From Pleomorphomonas sp. T1.2MG-36 (GTDB lineage Bacteria; Pseudomonadota; Alphaproteobacteria; Rhizobiales; Pleomorphomonadaceae): a stretch of 64,000 nucleotides of DNA. Shown piece by piece: positions 15,972 through 25,177 of this stretch. How positions within the stretch are numbered: position 1 is the stretch's first letter; each line of letters starts with the position of its first letter. Position numbers and translations under genes: made by a program. The stretch covers positions 868,001 through 932,000 of the forward strand of contig NZ_CATNLY010000001.1 in NCBI RefSeq assembly GCF_950100655.1, given 5' to 3'. Below the pieces are notes generated by a model. It was not told where the DNA came from. It made no database searches and saw nothing but the letters and a program-made list of their open reading frames with translations.

Positions 15972-17300
15972 ATGGGAATTTCGCTTTTCAAGACGGGCTT
16001 GCTGGCTTCTTCGCTGCTCTCCGTCGCGCTGACCGCAGGACCATCGCTGGCCGGCAACACCGTGCTCAATGTATGGGATCAGTTCTTTTCGGAAGAGCCG
16101 AACAAGCTGATGAACGAGTTCGTCGCCGAGTTCGAGAAGGCCCACCCCGGCGTCGAGATCAAGCGCAACGTGCTCGACACGGATTCCATCCGCGCCACGC
16201 TGCCTTCGGCGCTGGCCGCCGGCCAGGGACCGGATCTGTTCTACTATGATGCCGGCCCGGCGTTTCTCGGCCCACTGATCGAGGCCGGCCTGGTCGCCGA
16301 TCTCACCCAGGAATACGCAGCGCGTGGCTGGGACAAGTCGCTGGTCGCCTGGCCGGTCGAGCGCGTCACCTATGCCAACAAGATCTGGGGTGTCCCCAAC
16401 GAGATCGAATACACCAACGTCTACGTCGATCTCGCCGTGCTCGACCAGCTCGGCATGAAGGACAAGCTGGTGGCCGACAAGGACCACCCGGAACTGCTGA
16501 CGCTCAAGTCGCTCGACGATTTCAAGGCCATCCTTGAGGCGTCAAAGGCCAAGGGCATCGTGCCGATCGCCTTCGGCAATCGCGACCCGGGCCGCGGCGG
16601 CCATCTGTTCTCCTATTTCCTGACGCTGACGGCCGGCAAGGACCTGGTCGACACGATTCTGTTCGGCGACGGCCGCTGGGACGACCCCAAGGTCATCGAC
16701 GCCTGGAAGCTCTACAAGGACTACGCCACCGCCGGCTATTATCCGCCGTCGCCCAACGCCATTTCCTATGACGAAGGCAACGCCCTGTTCTTCAATGGCG
16801 CCGCCACCACCAACATCACCGGGACCTGGCTTGTCGGCGACATCATGGGCCAGGTGGCCGATCCCTCGAAGATCGACTTCTTCATGCTGCCGTCGGCCTC
16901 GCCGGATCTGCCGCTCAGTGCCGCGGCCGGCATCGGTTCGACCTTCGCCGTTGCCGAGAAGTCGGCCAACAAGAAGCTGGCCTTGGACTTCCTCGACTTC
17001 ATCATGAGCAAGGACGCCGGCAAGCGCTGGCTGAAGGAAGCCAGCATCGTACCGCCGATCAAGGATATCGACATCAAGGGTCTCGACCTGCCGCCGATGA
17101 TGCAGCGCGTGGTCGAAGGCGCCACCCTGCCGCTGTCCTACAACCTCGACGTGGTCATGCCCGCCGAGTGGAACGACGCCATGAAGACGGGCACCCAGTC
17201 GCTGCTCGACGGATCATCGACGCCCGAAGACGTCGCCGCCAAGATGGAACAGGCTTGGGAGAAGGCCAAGGCGGAAGGCCGCATCTGGAAGGCTCATTGA
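15972..17300 (+). CDS. ABC sugar transporter periplasmic binding protein
   Basis: A 442-residue family 1 extracellular solute-binding protein (MalE/UgpB type). The signal peptide is MGISLFKTGLLASSLLSVALTAGPSLAG. The mature protein starts with the typical TVLNVWDQFFSEEPNKLMNEF. The ATG at 15972 has an excellent GGGAGGAAACA ribosome site, and the upstream in-frame extension is rejected. It is the first gene of a five-gene plus-strand operon with two permeases, an aldolase and the ATPase, downstream of a palindromic operator. It delivers an unidentified sugar or polyol to the permease. Confidence 0.93.
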   Translation: MGISLFKTGLLASSLLSVALTAGPSLAGNTVLNVWDQFFSEEPNKLMNEFVAEFEKAHPGVEIKRNVLDTDSIRATLPSALAAGQGPDLFYYDAGPAFLGPLIEAGLVADLTQEYAARGWDKSLVAWPVERVTYANKIWGVPNEIEYTNVYVDLAVLDQLGMKDKLVADKDHPELLTLKSLDDFKAILEASKAKGIVPIAFGNRDPGRGGHLFSYFLTLTAGKDLVDTILFGDGRWDDPKVIDAWKLYKDYATAGYYPPSPNAISYDEGNALFFNGAATTNITGTWLVGDIMGQVADPSKIDFFMLPSASPDLPLSAAAGIGSTFAVAEKSANKKLALDFLDFIMSKDAGKRWLKEASIVPPIKDIDIKGLDLPPMMQRVVEGATLPLSYNLDVVMPAEWNDAMKTGTQSLLDGSSTPEDVAAKMEQAWEKAKAEGRIWKAH

Positions 17301-17400
17301 CATCTCCCCCCGAGATGAGCCGACCAGGCGCGCCGGCAACTCCTCTGCCGGCGCGCCATAAACCAGAAGCCGACCCGAACGGCCGGCACTTCAACACCGG

Positions 17401-18333
17401 ATGAGGCAGATGACCGAACGGCTCGACCAAAAGTCGGCTTCGACGGCGCGGCGGCGGGGCAATGGCCGGCTGCTCGCAGTGACGATCCGATACCTGATCT
17501 TTCTCGGACCGGCAGCCTTGCTCTACGTACCGTTCGTCCTGAAGCCGCTCTTCGAAACGTTCGGTCTGTCGCTGTTCGCCTGGAACGGCGTATCGACCGA
17601 AAAGGTCTTCGTCGGCCTGGCCAACTACAAACAGGCTCTCGGCGATCCGATCTTTTGGATATCGCTCAGAAACAATCTCTTCTGGGTGGCGACCTCGATC
17701 GTGCTGCCGATGGCCACCGGCCTCGTCATTGCCGTGCTGCTGTCCGCCATCAAGCGCGGACAGCGCATCTACTCCGGCATCTTCTTCACGCCGGTGGTGC
17801 TCAATCTGATCATCGTCGGCCTGGTCTGGGGCATCATCTACAATCCGCTGATCGGTCCCCTCAATCGCCTGCTGCGCAGCGTCGGCCTCGGCTCGCTGGC
17901 CATCGGCTGGCTCGGAGACCGCTATGCGGTGACGCCCGCCATCATGGTGGCCGGTGCCTGGACCTTCTTCGGCTTCTGCGCCGTCATCTTCCTGCAAGGC
18001 CTCAGGACGCTCGACCGCGAACAGATCGAGGCGGCCACCATCGACGGCGCCGGACCGTTCCGCCGCTTCCGCAAGATCATCGTGCCGGCCCTGTCCGACC
18101 AGGTGACGCTCCTCGTGGTGATGAGCATCATCGGCTCGTTCAAGGTGTTCGACATCGTCTACGTCATGACCAAGGGCGGCCCCGACCACGCCAGCGAGGT
18201 GATCGCCACCTACATGTACTGGCAGTCGTTCATGAACGGCAGTCTCGGCTACGGCGCGGCGCTTGCCGTCATGCTGACGACGGTCGTTGCCGGCGCCTCG
18301 CTCGCCATGATGGCCCTGAGGGAGCGCGAGTGA
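17401..18333 (+). CDS. ABC sugar transporter permease (MalF type)
   Basis: A 310-residue inner-membrane permease with about six TM segments. The EAA loop contacting the ATPase is visible as EQIEAATIDGAGPFRRFRKIIVPAL. It follows the binding protein by 100 bp and overlaps the next permease through TGATG. A second ATG at 17410 (MTERLD) is an equally possible start. The N-terminal 20 residues are basic and cytoplasmic. Confidence 0.92.
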   Translation: MRQMTERLDQKSASTARRRGNGRLLAVTIRYLIFLGPAALLYVPFVLKPLFETFGLSLFAWNGVSTEKVFVGLANYKQALGDPIFWISLRNNLFWVATSIVLPMATGLVIAVLLSAIKRGQRIYSGIFFTPVVLNLIIVGLVWGIIYNPLIGPLNRLLRSVGLGSLAIGWLGDRYAVTPAIMVAGAWTFFGFCAVIFLQGLRTLDREQIEAATIDGAGPFRRFRKIIVPALSDQVTLLVVMSIIGSFKVFDIVYVMTKGGPDHASEVIATYMYWQSFMNGSLGYGAALAVMLTTVVAGASLAMMALRERE

Positions 18334-19163
18334 TGCGACGCCAGAAGACACGCAACACGCTGATCCTGCACGGCGTCCTGATCGCCGGTGCCCTGCTCAC
18401 CGTCTTTCCGCTCGGCTTGATCGCCCTGATGGCCTTCAAGACCAATCCGGAGATCTTCGCCAATCCTCTGGCCCTGCCAGGCACATGGCGCTGGGACCAG
18501 ATCGGCAAAGCCTGGACCGACGGTCGTTTCGGTCCCTACTATCTCAACAGCCTGCAGGTGGCGGTACCGACCGTGCTGATGGTGGTCGTCGCTTCGACGC
18601 TCGCGGCCTACGGCCTGGTGTTCGGTCGCCTGCCGGGCGCCCGCTACGTGCTGGCCGCCATCCTGCTCGGGCTGATCGTGCCGTTGCAAGCGATCATCGT
18701 GGCGCTGTTCCACGACCTGGGCGACATCGGCCTGCTCAACAGCCTGTGGGGCCTGTCGCTCGCGCAGGCGGCGGTCGGCCTGCCGTTCGGCATCTTCATG
18801 ATGCGCTCGTTCCTGCTCGGCATCCCCAAGGACCTGATCGAGGCGGCGCGGCTCGACGGCGCAGGCGACGTGACGGTGCTGAGGCGCGTCGTGCTGCCGC
18901 TTGCCACCGCGCCCGCCATGACACTGGCGACGTTGCAGTTCATGTACTCCTGGAACGACTTCCTACTGCCGCTGATCATCCTGCACGACCCGTCGCTGCG
19001 CACGGTGACGCTCGGGCTGTTCTACCTGCAGGGCGGCACCTACACCCTCAACTACGCCATGATCAGCGCCGGCGTGCTGATCACAGCCGTCCCCATCATG
19101 GTCGTTTTCTTCGTGCTTCAGCGTCAGTTCATCGCCGGCGTGACGGCCGGCGCCGTGAAGTAG
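18333..19163 (+). CDS. ABC sugar transporter permease (MalG type)
   Basis: A 276-residue second permease, which forms the heterodimeric channel with the preceding gene product. The EAA loop is KDLIEAARLDGAGDVTVLRRVVLPL, followed by the family's TLATLQFMYSWNDFLLPL. The ATG (18333) overlaps the stop of the upstream permease as TGATG, so the two are translationally coupled. Confidence 0.93.
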   Translation: MRRQKTRNTLILHGVLIAGALLTVFPLGLIALMAFKTNPEIFANPLALPGTWRWDQIGKAWTDGRFGPYYLNSLQVAVPTVLMVVVASTLAAYGLVFGRLPGARYVLAAILLGLIVPLQAIIVALFHDLGDIGLLNSLWGLSLAQAAVGLPFGIFMMRSFLLGIPKDLIEAARLDGAGDVTVLRRVVLPLATAPAMTLATLQFMYSWNDFLLPLIILHDPSLRTVTLGLFYLQGGTYTLNYAMISAGVLITAVPIMVVFFVLQRQFIAGVTAGAVK

Positions 19164-19201
19164 GCGGATCCATTCAGTTCGAAAAGGTGAGCAAAAGCAT
19201 T

Positions 19202-19864
19202 ATGCAAGACTTGGACATCCGTCGCGACATCATCGCCCATTGTCAGATGATGAATGCCAACGGCCTCAACCAGGGCACCGCCGGCAACATCAGCGTCCGC
19301 GTCGGCAACGCCATGCTGATCACGCCGACGTCGATCCCCTACGACGTCATGCAGCCGGAAGAGATCGCCCGGCTACCGTTCGACGGCGAGTACGGCGCCT
19401 ATGAGGGTCCCAGGCCGCCGTCCAGCGAATGGCGCTTCCATTTCGACATCATGCGTGCGCGCCCCGACGTCAACTCGATCGTCCACTCCCATCCGCTCTA
19501 CGGCACCAGCCTGGCGATCGCGCGCCGACCGATCCCGGCCTGCCACTATATGATCGCCGCCTTCGGCGGCACCGACGTGCGGGTCGCCGACTATGCCACC
19601 TATGGCACCAAGGAGCTGTCGATCAACGCCCTCAAGGCGCTGGAGGGGCGCTCGGCCTGTCTCTTGGCCAACCATGGCGCCATCGCCACCGGTCGCTCGC
19701 TGGCCGACGCCATGTGGCGGGCCATCGAGCTCGAAACCATCGCCCACCAGTACATCAACTCGCTGCTGATCAGTGGCCCGATCATCCTGTCCGAGGCCCA
19801 GATCGAGGAAGTCGGCCGCAAGGGTTTCGCCAGCACCTACGGCAGCCACGGGCGAAGCCAGTAA
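19202..19864 (+). CDS. Class II aldolase/adducin-family protein (FucA/AraD type)
   Basis: A 220-residue zinc aldolase or epimerase of the L-fuculose-phosphate aldolase / L-ribulose-5-phosphate epimerase family. Visible features are the phosphate-binding GTAGNISVR, the catalytic Glu in PPSSEW, the zinc-binding HSH (VHSHPLYG) and the third zinc His in LLANHGA. It sits inside the ABC operon, so it should cleave or isomerise the phosphorylated product of the divergent FGGY kinase. I use the ATG at 19202; a GTG at 19187 (five codons upstream) is possible. Confidence 0.9.
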   Translation: MQDLDIRRDIIAHCQMMNANGLNQGTAGNISVRVGNAMLITPTSIPYDVMQPEEIARLPFDGEYGAYEGPRPPSSEWRFHFDIMRARPDVNSIVHSHPLYGTSLAIARRPIPACHYMIAAFGGTDVRVADYATYGTKELSINALKALEGRSACLLANHGAIATGRSLADAMWRAIELETIAHQYINSLLISGPIILSEAQIEEVGRKGFASTYGSHGRSQ

Positions 19865-19894
19865 GCCCGAGCCAGGCAGCGGAGAGGACCGGAT

Positions 19895-20983
19895 ATGGCC
19901 AGTGTGGAGCTCCAGGGGATCAGCAAGCGTTTCGGCGAGCTGTCCGTCATCGCGGGTCTCGATCTCAGAATCGACGAGGGCGAGTTCGTCGTCTTCGTCG
20001 GCCCCTCGGGTTGCGGCAAATCGACGCTGCTCCGGATGATCGCCGGCCTCGAGGACGTCAGCGGCGGTCATTTGTGGATCGGCGACCGCGAGGTCACCGA
20101 CGTCGACCCGGCAAAGCGCGGCGTCGCCATGGTCTTCCAGTCCTACGCCCTCTATCCGCACATGAGCGTGCGCGACAACATGGGCTTTGCGCTGACCCTC
20201 GACGGTACGTCGGCCGCCGAACGGGAGCAGCGGGTGATGGCGGCGGCCCGCGTTCTCAAGATCGAGCACCTGATCGACCGCCGACCGGCCCGCCTGTCGG
20301 GCGGCCAACGCCAGCGCGTCGCCATCGGCCGGGCCATCGTCCGCGACCCCGACGTGTTCCTGTTCGACGAGCCGCTCTCCAATCTCGACGCGGCACTGCG
20401 CGGCGAGATGCGCATGGAACTGGCCCGGCTGCATCAGCGCCTCGGCGCCACCATGATCTACGTGACGCATGATCAGGTGGAGGCCATGACGCTGGCCGAC
20501 AAGATCGTCGTACTCGACCGTGGCCGCATCCAGCAGGTCGGCCATCCGATGGACGTCTACGGCCGGCCCAGCAATCTGTTCGTTGCCACCTTCATCGGTT
20601 CGCCGAAGATGAACATCATCGATGTCGTTGCCGGTGAAGCGGCGGACGGCCTGGTCAGCCTCGCCCATCCCGACCTGCCACCGCTGGCCGTCGCCGTCGA
20701 CGACACGGCCGTGACCAAGGGCGCACCCCTCAAGCTCGGAATCCGGCCCAACGATCTCCGGTTCGACGTCGCCGAGGGGGGCATCGTCGTCAAGGTCGGG
20801 TTCGTCGAGCGGCATGGCGATCAAACCATCGTCAACTGCGAGACGGAGAACGGCCTGACGCTCAACATCGCCATCCCCGGCAATGTCGCCACCATGCCCG
20901 GCAACACGCACCGCCTGGGTCTCGACGCGACGCTCTGCCACCTGTTTGCCGAGGACGGCCGCCTGATCAGCCGTCAAGCCTAA
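19895..20983 (+). CDS. ABC sugar transporter ATP-binding protein (MalK/UgpC type)
   Basis: A 362-residue ATPase that powers the importer encoded upstream. Walker A GPSGCGKST, signature LSGGQRQRVAIGRAI, Walker B VFLFDEPLSNLDAAL and switch His in THDQVEAMT are intact. A C-terminal TOBE domain (about residues 240-355) is typical of the MalK/UgpC group. It is the last gene of the operon, 30 bp after the aldolase, and is followed by a strong terminator. Confidence 0.94.
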   Translation: MASVELQGISKRFGELSVIAGLDLRIDEGEFVVFVGPSGCGKSTLLRMIAGLEDVSGGHLWIGDREVTDVDPAKRGVAMVFQSYALYPHMSVRDNMGFALTLDGTSAAEREQRVMAAARVLKIEHLIDRRPARLSGGQRQRVAIGRAIVRDPDVFLFDEPLSNLDAALRGEMRMELARLHQRLGATMIYVTHDQVEAMTLADKIVVLDRGRIQQVGHPMDVYGRPSNLFVATFIGSPKMNIIDVVAGEAADGLVSLAHPDLPPLAVAVDDTAVTKGAPLKLGIRPNDLRFDVAEGGIVVKVGFVERHGDQTIVNCETENGLTLNIAIPGNVATMPGNTHRLGLDATLCHLFAEDGRLISRQA

Positions 20984-20997
20984 GCGGCGAGACAGAG

Positions 20998-21025
20998 AAA
21001 AGGCCCGGACGGACCGGGCCTTTTT
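20998..21025. terminator. Intrinsic terminator of the ABC/aldolase operon
   Basis: AAAAGGCCCGG (20998-21008), loop ACGGA, CCGGGCCTTTT (21014-21024), then T: an 11-bp perfect stem with a U-tract. The A-rich 5' side gives a U-tract on the other strand too, so it can also end the convergent DUF4139 gene. Confidence 0.9.
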
Positions 21026-21032
21026 GTCGTTG

Positions 21033-23027
21033 TCAGAAGGCGGCGATCGCCGCGTCGAGGGCTTTTCTCTCCCGGTCCGCTTTGGCTTGCTCAGCCGTCC
21101 GTTCGGCTTCGGCCTCCTCGATCGCCTTTTCGCTCCGCGCGAGCTTGGCGATATAGGACTTGGCGCTGTCCGAGGTCTCCGGCAGGGCCGCGAGGTTGGC
21201 GCGGATGCGCTCCTGCTCGTCGGCCTGACGCGCGACGGTCCGCTCGGCACGCTCGATACCACGTTCGGCATCGGCGACCCGCGTCTTGATGGCGGCGATC
21301 GCCTTCAGCTTTTCCATGATCGCCGGATCGGCGCCACGGGTCGAGGCATAGAAGAGCAGCGTGTCGGAAGGGGCATCGGAGAGATGGACCGCCTCCGCGT
21401 CGATACGGGTCTCCGTCACCCTAATATCCTTCGTCGCACCAGCGGCGACGTCGGTCCGTAGACGCAGCCGCTCGGGCTCGCTGGATACCACCTCGCCATC
21501 GCTCATCACCTCGGTTCCGCCGATGCGCGCGTGGTCGATCATCACGGCGCGCGCTTCCTCCTTCGGTGCTGCGACATGATAGACGGTCGTCCAGGCGAGC
21601 GATTTCTTCACGTTCAGCACGCCGTCGCGCGCGGAAAGGCCGACGATGGTTTCCCTGCTGTCCCGCTCGCTGATGATGCGCGTCTTCGGATCGGCGGCGA
21701 AGGCGGCAAAACGCTTCTCGCCCGGCGGAATGCCGGCCACCTGCGCATCGCCGAGATATCCGTTCTTGCCATAGACGGTGAAGATGCCGGGCGGCACGCT
21801 CTTGCCGGTGGTGTTCGAGAGGAACACGGCCGCCTGCGGCGCGCTGCCACTGCCATCGCGCCAGAGCGAGACCACATCGGCGTCGAGATCCGCATCGATG
21901 ATCGGCACCGTCAGCGTCGCTCCGGCCTTCAGCGTGACCGGCTGCGGCAGCGTGAACGAGACGCCGATATCACCCTCGACGGACACCATCTCCTGCCCAC
22001 GCGACGGCGCGGCCGGAGCCGGCATGGCCTGCGCCCGCATCGCCATCATGTCGGGCGGCGCCTCGCCCGGCAAATCCGCCATGGACTCCGTTTCCGCCGC
22101 GTTGAAAGCGCCACCGGCAGCGGCCCCGTCGACCAGCAGATCGACCGGTCCGCCGGGCAACAGCAGCGGCACCTCGCGCCGCTCGCGCCAGTACATGTCG
22201 ACAAGCCGCTGCCGGAGCGCCACCGGGTTGGCCGAGGACAGCGTCAGCTGCACGTCGGACCAGTCATCGCCGCTGCCGTTTTCAAGCACCGCCCATCCCT
22301 GGACGCGCGACTTGCCGCCCTCCGCCGGAACGATGCGATAAGCTGCTTTCCACACCGGCGCCGCCACCACGTAGGAGAGCCGAACCGTGCGAGCGCCCTT
22401 CCCCATCGTTTCGATGGAAAGCGTCCGGAAATTGGTGTCGGCCGCCGCGCCGACCGCCGAGATCGCCGCGTCGATCCGACGCTGCAAGTCCTTGTCGGCA
22501 AAGACGATGCTGGCGCCCGGTCCAAGCAGCACCTCGGCAAAGCTGCCGTCATCCTGGCGCAGCGTCACCGCCGGCAGTTCGATCGGTTGTCCCTCGGTGG
22601 CGCGAGGGACCTTGCCGACGCCCAGGATGACACCGCTCGCCTTGCGCCCGGCGCCGTCGTCGATCGTCGCGGCATAGCCGGTCATGGCGGCGGCAATTGT
22701 CGCGGTGGACGCGAGGTCCTCGCGCTTCAGCGGCAGACGCTTGAAGGCCTCGGACACGGAGTTGGCGCCATCCAGGGTCACCGAAACGATGGCGCCGCCG
22801 GGGTCGCTGACGAGGAGGCTTTTCAATACGTCGTCGGCCTGATCGGCCGGAATCTCCAGCGTCAGACGATTCTCTCCATCGGCAAGGTCGACGGTGCGGA
22901 CGATCTCGGCAAGACCGCCCGACGACAACAGGACGGAGCCCACCTTGTCGGCGGAAAACGCCGTCGTTGCGAAGGCAAAGGGCGACACGCCAGCAAAAAG
23001 CACAGCGGCAAGCGGCATCGATTTCAC
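21033..23027 (-). CDS. DUF4139-domain secreted or periplasmic protein
   Basis: A 664-residue protein with a signal peptide (MKSMPLAAVLFAGVSPFAFA, AFSA), a DUF4139 region (VVAAPVWKAAYRIVPAEG onward) and a C-terminal Ala/Glu/Lys/Arg-rich coiled coil (about residues 590-660). I start it at a GTG (23027), which has GGGGGAG at 6 nt. The ATG three codons later has no better site. The family includes the mucoidy-inhibitor (MuiA-like) proteins, but no biochemical function is established. It is monogenic, convergent with the ABC operon. Confidence 0.8.
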   Translation of the reverse strand: MKSMPLAAVLFAGVSPFAFATTAFSADKVGSVLLSSGGLAEIVRTVDLADGENRLTLEIPADQADDVLKSLLVSDPGGAIVSVTLDGANSVSEAFKRLPLKREDLASTATIAAAMTGYAATIDDGAGRKASGVILGVGKVPRATEGQPIELPAVTLRQDDGSFAEVLLGPGASIVFADKDLQRRIDAAISAVGAAADTNFRTLSIETMGKGARTVRLSYVVAAPVWKAAYRIVPAEGGKSRVQGWAVLENGSGDDWSDVQLTLSSANPVALRQRLVDMYWRERREVPLLLPGGPVDLLVDGAAAGGAFNAAETESMADLPGEAPPDMMAMRAQAMPAPAAPSRGQEMVSVEGDIGVSFTLPQPVTLKAGATLTVPIIDADLDADVVSLWRDGSGSAPQAAVFLSNTTGKSVPPGIFTVYGKNGYLGDAQVAGIPPGEKRFAAFAADPKTRIISERDSRETIVGLSARDGVLNVKKSLAWTTVYHVAAPKEEARAVMIDHARIGGTEVMSDGEVVSSEPERLRLRTDVAAGATKDIRVTETRIDAEAVHLSDAPSDTLLFYASTRGADPAIMEKLKAIAAIKTRVADAERGIERAERTVARQADEQERIRANLAALPETSDSAKSYIAKLARSEKAIEEAEAERTAEQAKADRERKALDAAIAAF

Positions 23028-23210
23028 GTTGATCTCCCCCGAGACACGGTTGCATCCGATGGCGGCGATCCTGCCCGAGGATTGCGATGGCGCGAAGACC
23101 GACCTGTGGCGGCCTTGCGGCTTTTCCGAAGGCAATCCGGGCTTCTGCGCTTGACAGGATCGCCCGTCGCGGCGACCTATCGCCAATCTCAGGAGAGACC
23201 ACGGCCCGCC

Positions 23211-23453
23211 ATGATCCACTACAACCTGCACTGCGCCGCCTGCGGCCACGACTTCGACGACTGGTTCGGCGGCAATGCCGACTGGGAGGCCAGAAAGGCC
23301 GACTATGCCTGCCCCGCCTGCGGCACCGCGCGGGTGGAGAAGGCGCTGATGGCGCCCAGCCTCGGCGCCGCCAAGGCGGCCTTCGCGGCCGAGCCGGCTT
23401 GCAATCCGTCGGCCTGCGCCAACCCCGGCTGCCCGATGGCCGCCGGGTTCTAA
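23211..23453 (+). CDS. Short DUF1178/FmdB-like zinc-ribbon protein
   Basis: An 80-residue protein opening MIHYNLHCAACGHDFDDWF and containing CPACGTARVEKALMAPSLG, the signature of the DUF1178 family. The Cys pairs CAAC and CPAC make one zinc ribbon; a further Cys cluster (CNPSACANPGC) closes the protein. DUF1178 proteins as I know them run to about 140-150 residues, so this is a short form with a different tail. AGGAG lies about 15 nt upstream of the ATG. Its function is unknown. It is divergent from the DUF4139 gene. Confidence 0.75.
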   Translation: MIHYNLHCAACGHDFDDWFGGNADWEARKADYACPACGTARVEKALMAPSLGAAKAAFAAEPACNPSACANPGCPMAAGF

Positions 23454-23522
23454 GGCAGTTTCAGCAAAAACGGGAACCGATTTTGCGGCCGAAATTGCAG
23501 GGATGCCAGTAGCTAGGGCGGC

Positions 23523-24353
23523 TCAGGCCACCATCAGCGGCGGCTTGAACAGGCCCTTCGGCGACAGCGTGAAGATCTCGCAGCCGGTATCGGTCACGCC
23601 GACGGCGTGCTCGAACTGGGCCGACAGCGAACGGTCGCGCGTCACGGCGGTCCAGCCGTCGGACAGAACCTTCACATGCGGCCGGCCGAGATTGACCATC
23701 GGTTCGATGGTGAAGATCATGCCCGGCTTCAGCACGGGTCCCTCGCCCTTGCGGCCATAGTGCAGGATGTTCGGGGTGTCGTGGAACAACTTGCCGACGC
23801 CGTGGCCGCAGAAGTCGCGCACCACCGAGCAGCGCTCGCCCTCGACATAACGCTGGATGGCCTCGCCGATGTCGCCGGTGGTGTTGCCCGGACGGACGGC
23901 TGCGATGCCGCGCATGAGCGATTCATGCGTCACTTCGATCAGCCGCTCGGCGGCGCGCTTGATGGCGCCGACGCCATACATGCGCGAAGAATCGCCGTGC
24001 CAGCCGTCGACGATGAAGGTGACGTCGATGTTGACGATCTCGCCTTCGCGCAGCGGCTTCTCGTCGGGAATGCCGTGGCAGACCACGTGGTTGATCGAGG
24101 TGCAGACCGACTTGGTGTAGCCGCGATAGTAGATGGTGGCCGGCAGGGCGCCATGGTCGCGGCCATAGCCATAGACGAAGTCGTCGATCGCCTGCGTGGT
24201 GACGCCGGGCTTGACGAAATCGACGAGCTCGTCGAGGCAGGACGCCGTCAACTGGCAGGCCTTGCGCATGCCGTCGAAGTCGGCAGCGTTGTAAAGGCGA
24301 ATGTCTCCGGTGTTGCGCAGCGGAGCGACCGCCGCGTCGACGTAATTGATCAT
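23523..24353 (-). CDS. map: Methionine aminopeptidase, type I
   Basis: A 276-residue metalloprotease that removes the initiator Met from new proteins. The five metal ligands are visible: two Asp in VNIDVTFIVDGWHGD, His in CGHGVG, Glu in FTIEPMV and Glu in AQFEHAV. The start at 24353 (MINYVDAAV) gives the length and N-terminus usual in Rhizobiales. An ATG at 24413 would add 20 basic residues without a ribosome site. It lies about 100 bp downstream of sfsA on the same strand, the usual neighbour in this order. Confidence 0.93.
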   Translation of the reverse strand: MINYVDAAVAPLRNTGDIRLYNAADFDGMRKACQLTASCLDELVDFVKPGVTTQAIDDFVYGYGRDHGALPATIYYRGYTKSVCTSINHVVCHGIPDEKPLREGEIVNIDVTFIVDGWHGDSSRMYGVGAIKRAAERLIEVTHESLMRGIAAVRPGNTTGDIGEAIQRYVEGERCSVVRDFCGHGVGKLFHDTPNILHYGRKGEGPVLKPGMIFTIEPMVNLGRPHVKVLSDGWTAVTRDRSLSAQFEHAVGVTDTGCEIFTLSPKGLFKPPLMVA

Positions 24354-24456
24354 CGGATCAACCAACCTGTATCTGGCATTGGAAGCCGTGCGGCTTCGCG
24401 TTTTCGTCGTCATATACCCAAGCGCCGCGAGAAGTACATGCTCACAGCGCATTCTG

Positions 24457-25146
24457 TCAGAAATCGCTCCGGATTTCGATTCCCCTCGGGGTGACATCGG
24501 CATGAACAGCAAGCATCTCCACGCCGGCGGCGCGCGCCGTGGCCGCCGCTTCGGCATAGACGGGGTCGATATCGGCGGCGATCTCGAAGCGGTCGCAGTC
24601 GCCGCGCTGGATCAGGTAGAGAAGCACGGCCCGGGCACCCGCGCCGACCATGGCGGCAAGTTCGCCAAGATGCTTGGCGCCGCGTGCGGTGACGGCGTCG
24701 GGAAACTCCGCGACGCCTGAACGGCGCGACAGGGTGACCGACTTCACCTCGACATAGCAGGGCGGGCGCCCCTCGCCTTCGAGCAGCATATCGACGCGGC
24801 TTCGCGTGCCGTAGGCCACCTCTCGCCGCAGCGTCCCATAGCCGACCAGCGCCGGCACCTGTCCCGCCACGATCGCCTCGGCGACGATGCGGTTGGACAG
24901 GCCGGTATCGATGCCGACCAGCACGCCGTCCACCTCAACGAGTTGCCAGCTCCAGGCGAGCTTGCGCTTCGGATCGTTCGAACGGGCGAGATAGACACGG
25001 GCGCCGGGTGTCGCGAGCCCGAGCATCGAACCCGAGTTGGCGACATGAGCCGTCACTTCCTCGCCGTCGTCGAGACGACAGTCGGCGAGGAAGCGCTTGT
25101 AACGACGGACAAGGCGGCCGGGCACCAGGGGAACGGGAAAAAGCAT
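24457..25146 (-). CDS. sfsA: Sugar fermentation stimulation protein homologue SfsA
   Basis: A 229-residue SfsA-family protein with the family sequences RLVRRYKRFLAD, AHVANSGSMLGL, VGIDTGLSNRIV, YVEVKSVTL and FPDAVTARGAKHL. The core resembles a nuclease-like fold (E-V-K of YVEVKS). Its function is not firmly established; the E. coli homologue was described as DNA-binding. It is 103 bp upstream of map and 31 bp downstream of acvB on the same strand. Confidence 0.92.
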   Translation of the reverse strand: MLFPVPLVPGRLVRRYKRFLADCRLDDGEEVTAHVANSGSMLGLATPGARVYLARSNDPKRKLAWSWQLVEVDGVLVGIDTGLSNRIVAEAIVAGQVPALVGYGTLRREVAYGTRSRVDMLLEGEGRPPCYVEVKSVTLSRRSGVAEFPDAVTARGAKHLGELAAMVGAGARAVLLYLIQRGDCDRFEIAADIDPVYAEAAATARAAGVEMLAVHADVTPRGIEIRSDF

Positions 25147-25177
25147 GGCGCCTTGTTCGCCGTTCCCAAGACCGCCG

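Noticed and set aside
21531..23210. Plus-strand open frame running upstream of the zinc-ribbon gene
   Set aside because: It is the antisense shadow of the DUF4139 gene; only the last 80 codons (from 23211) match a real family.
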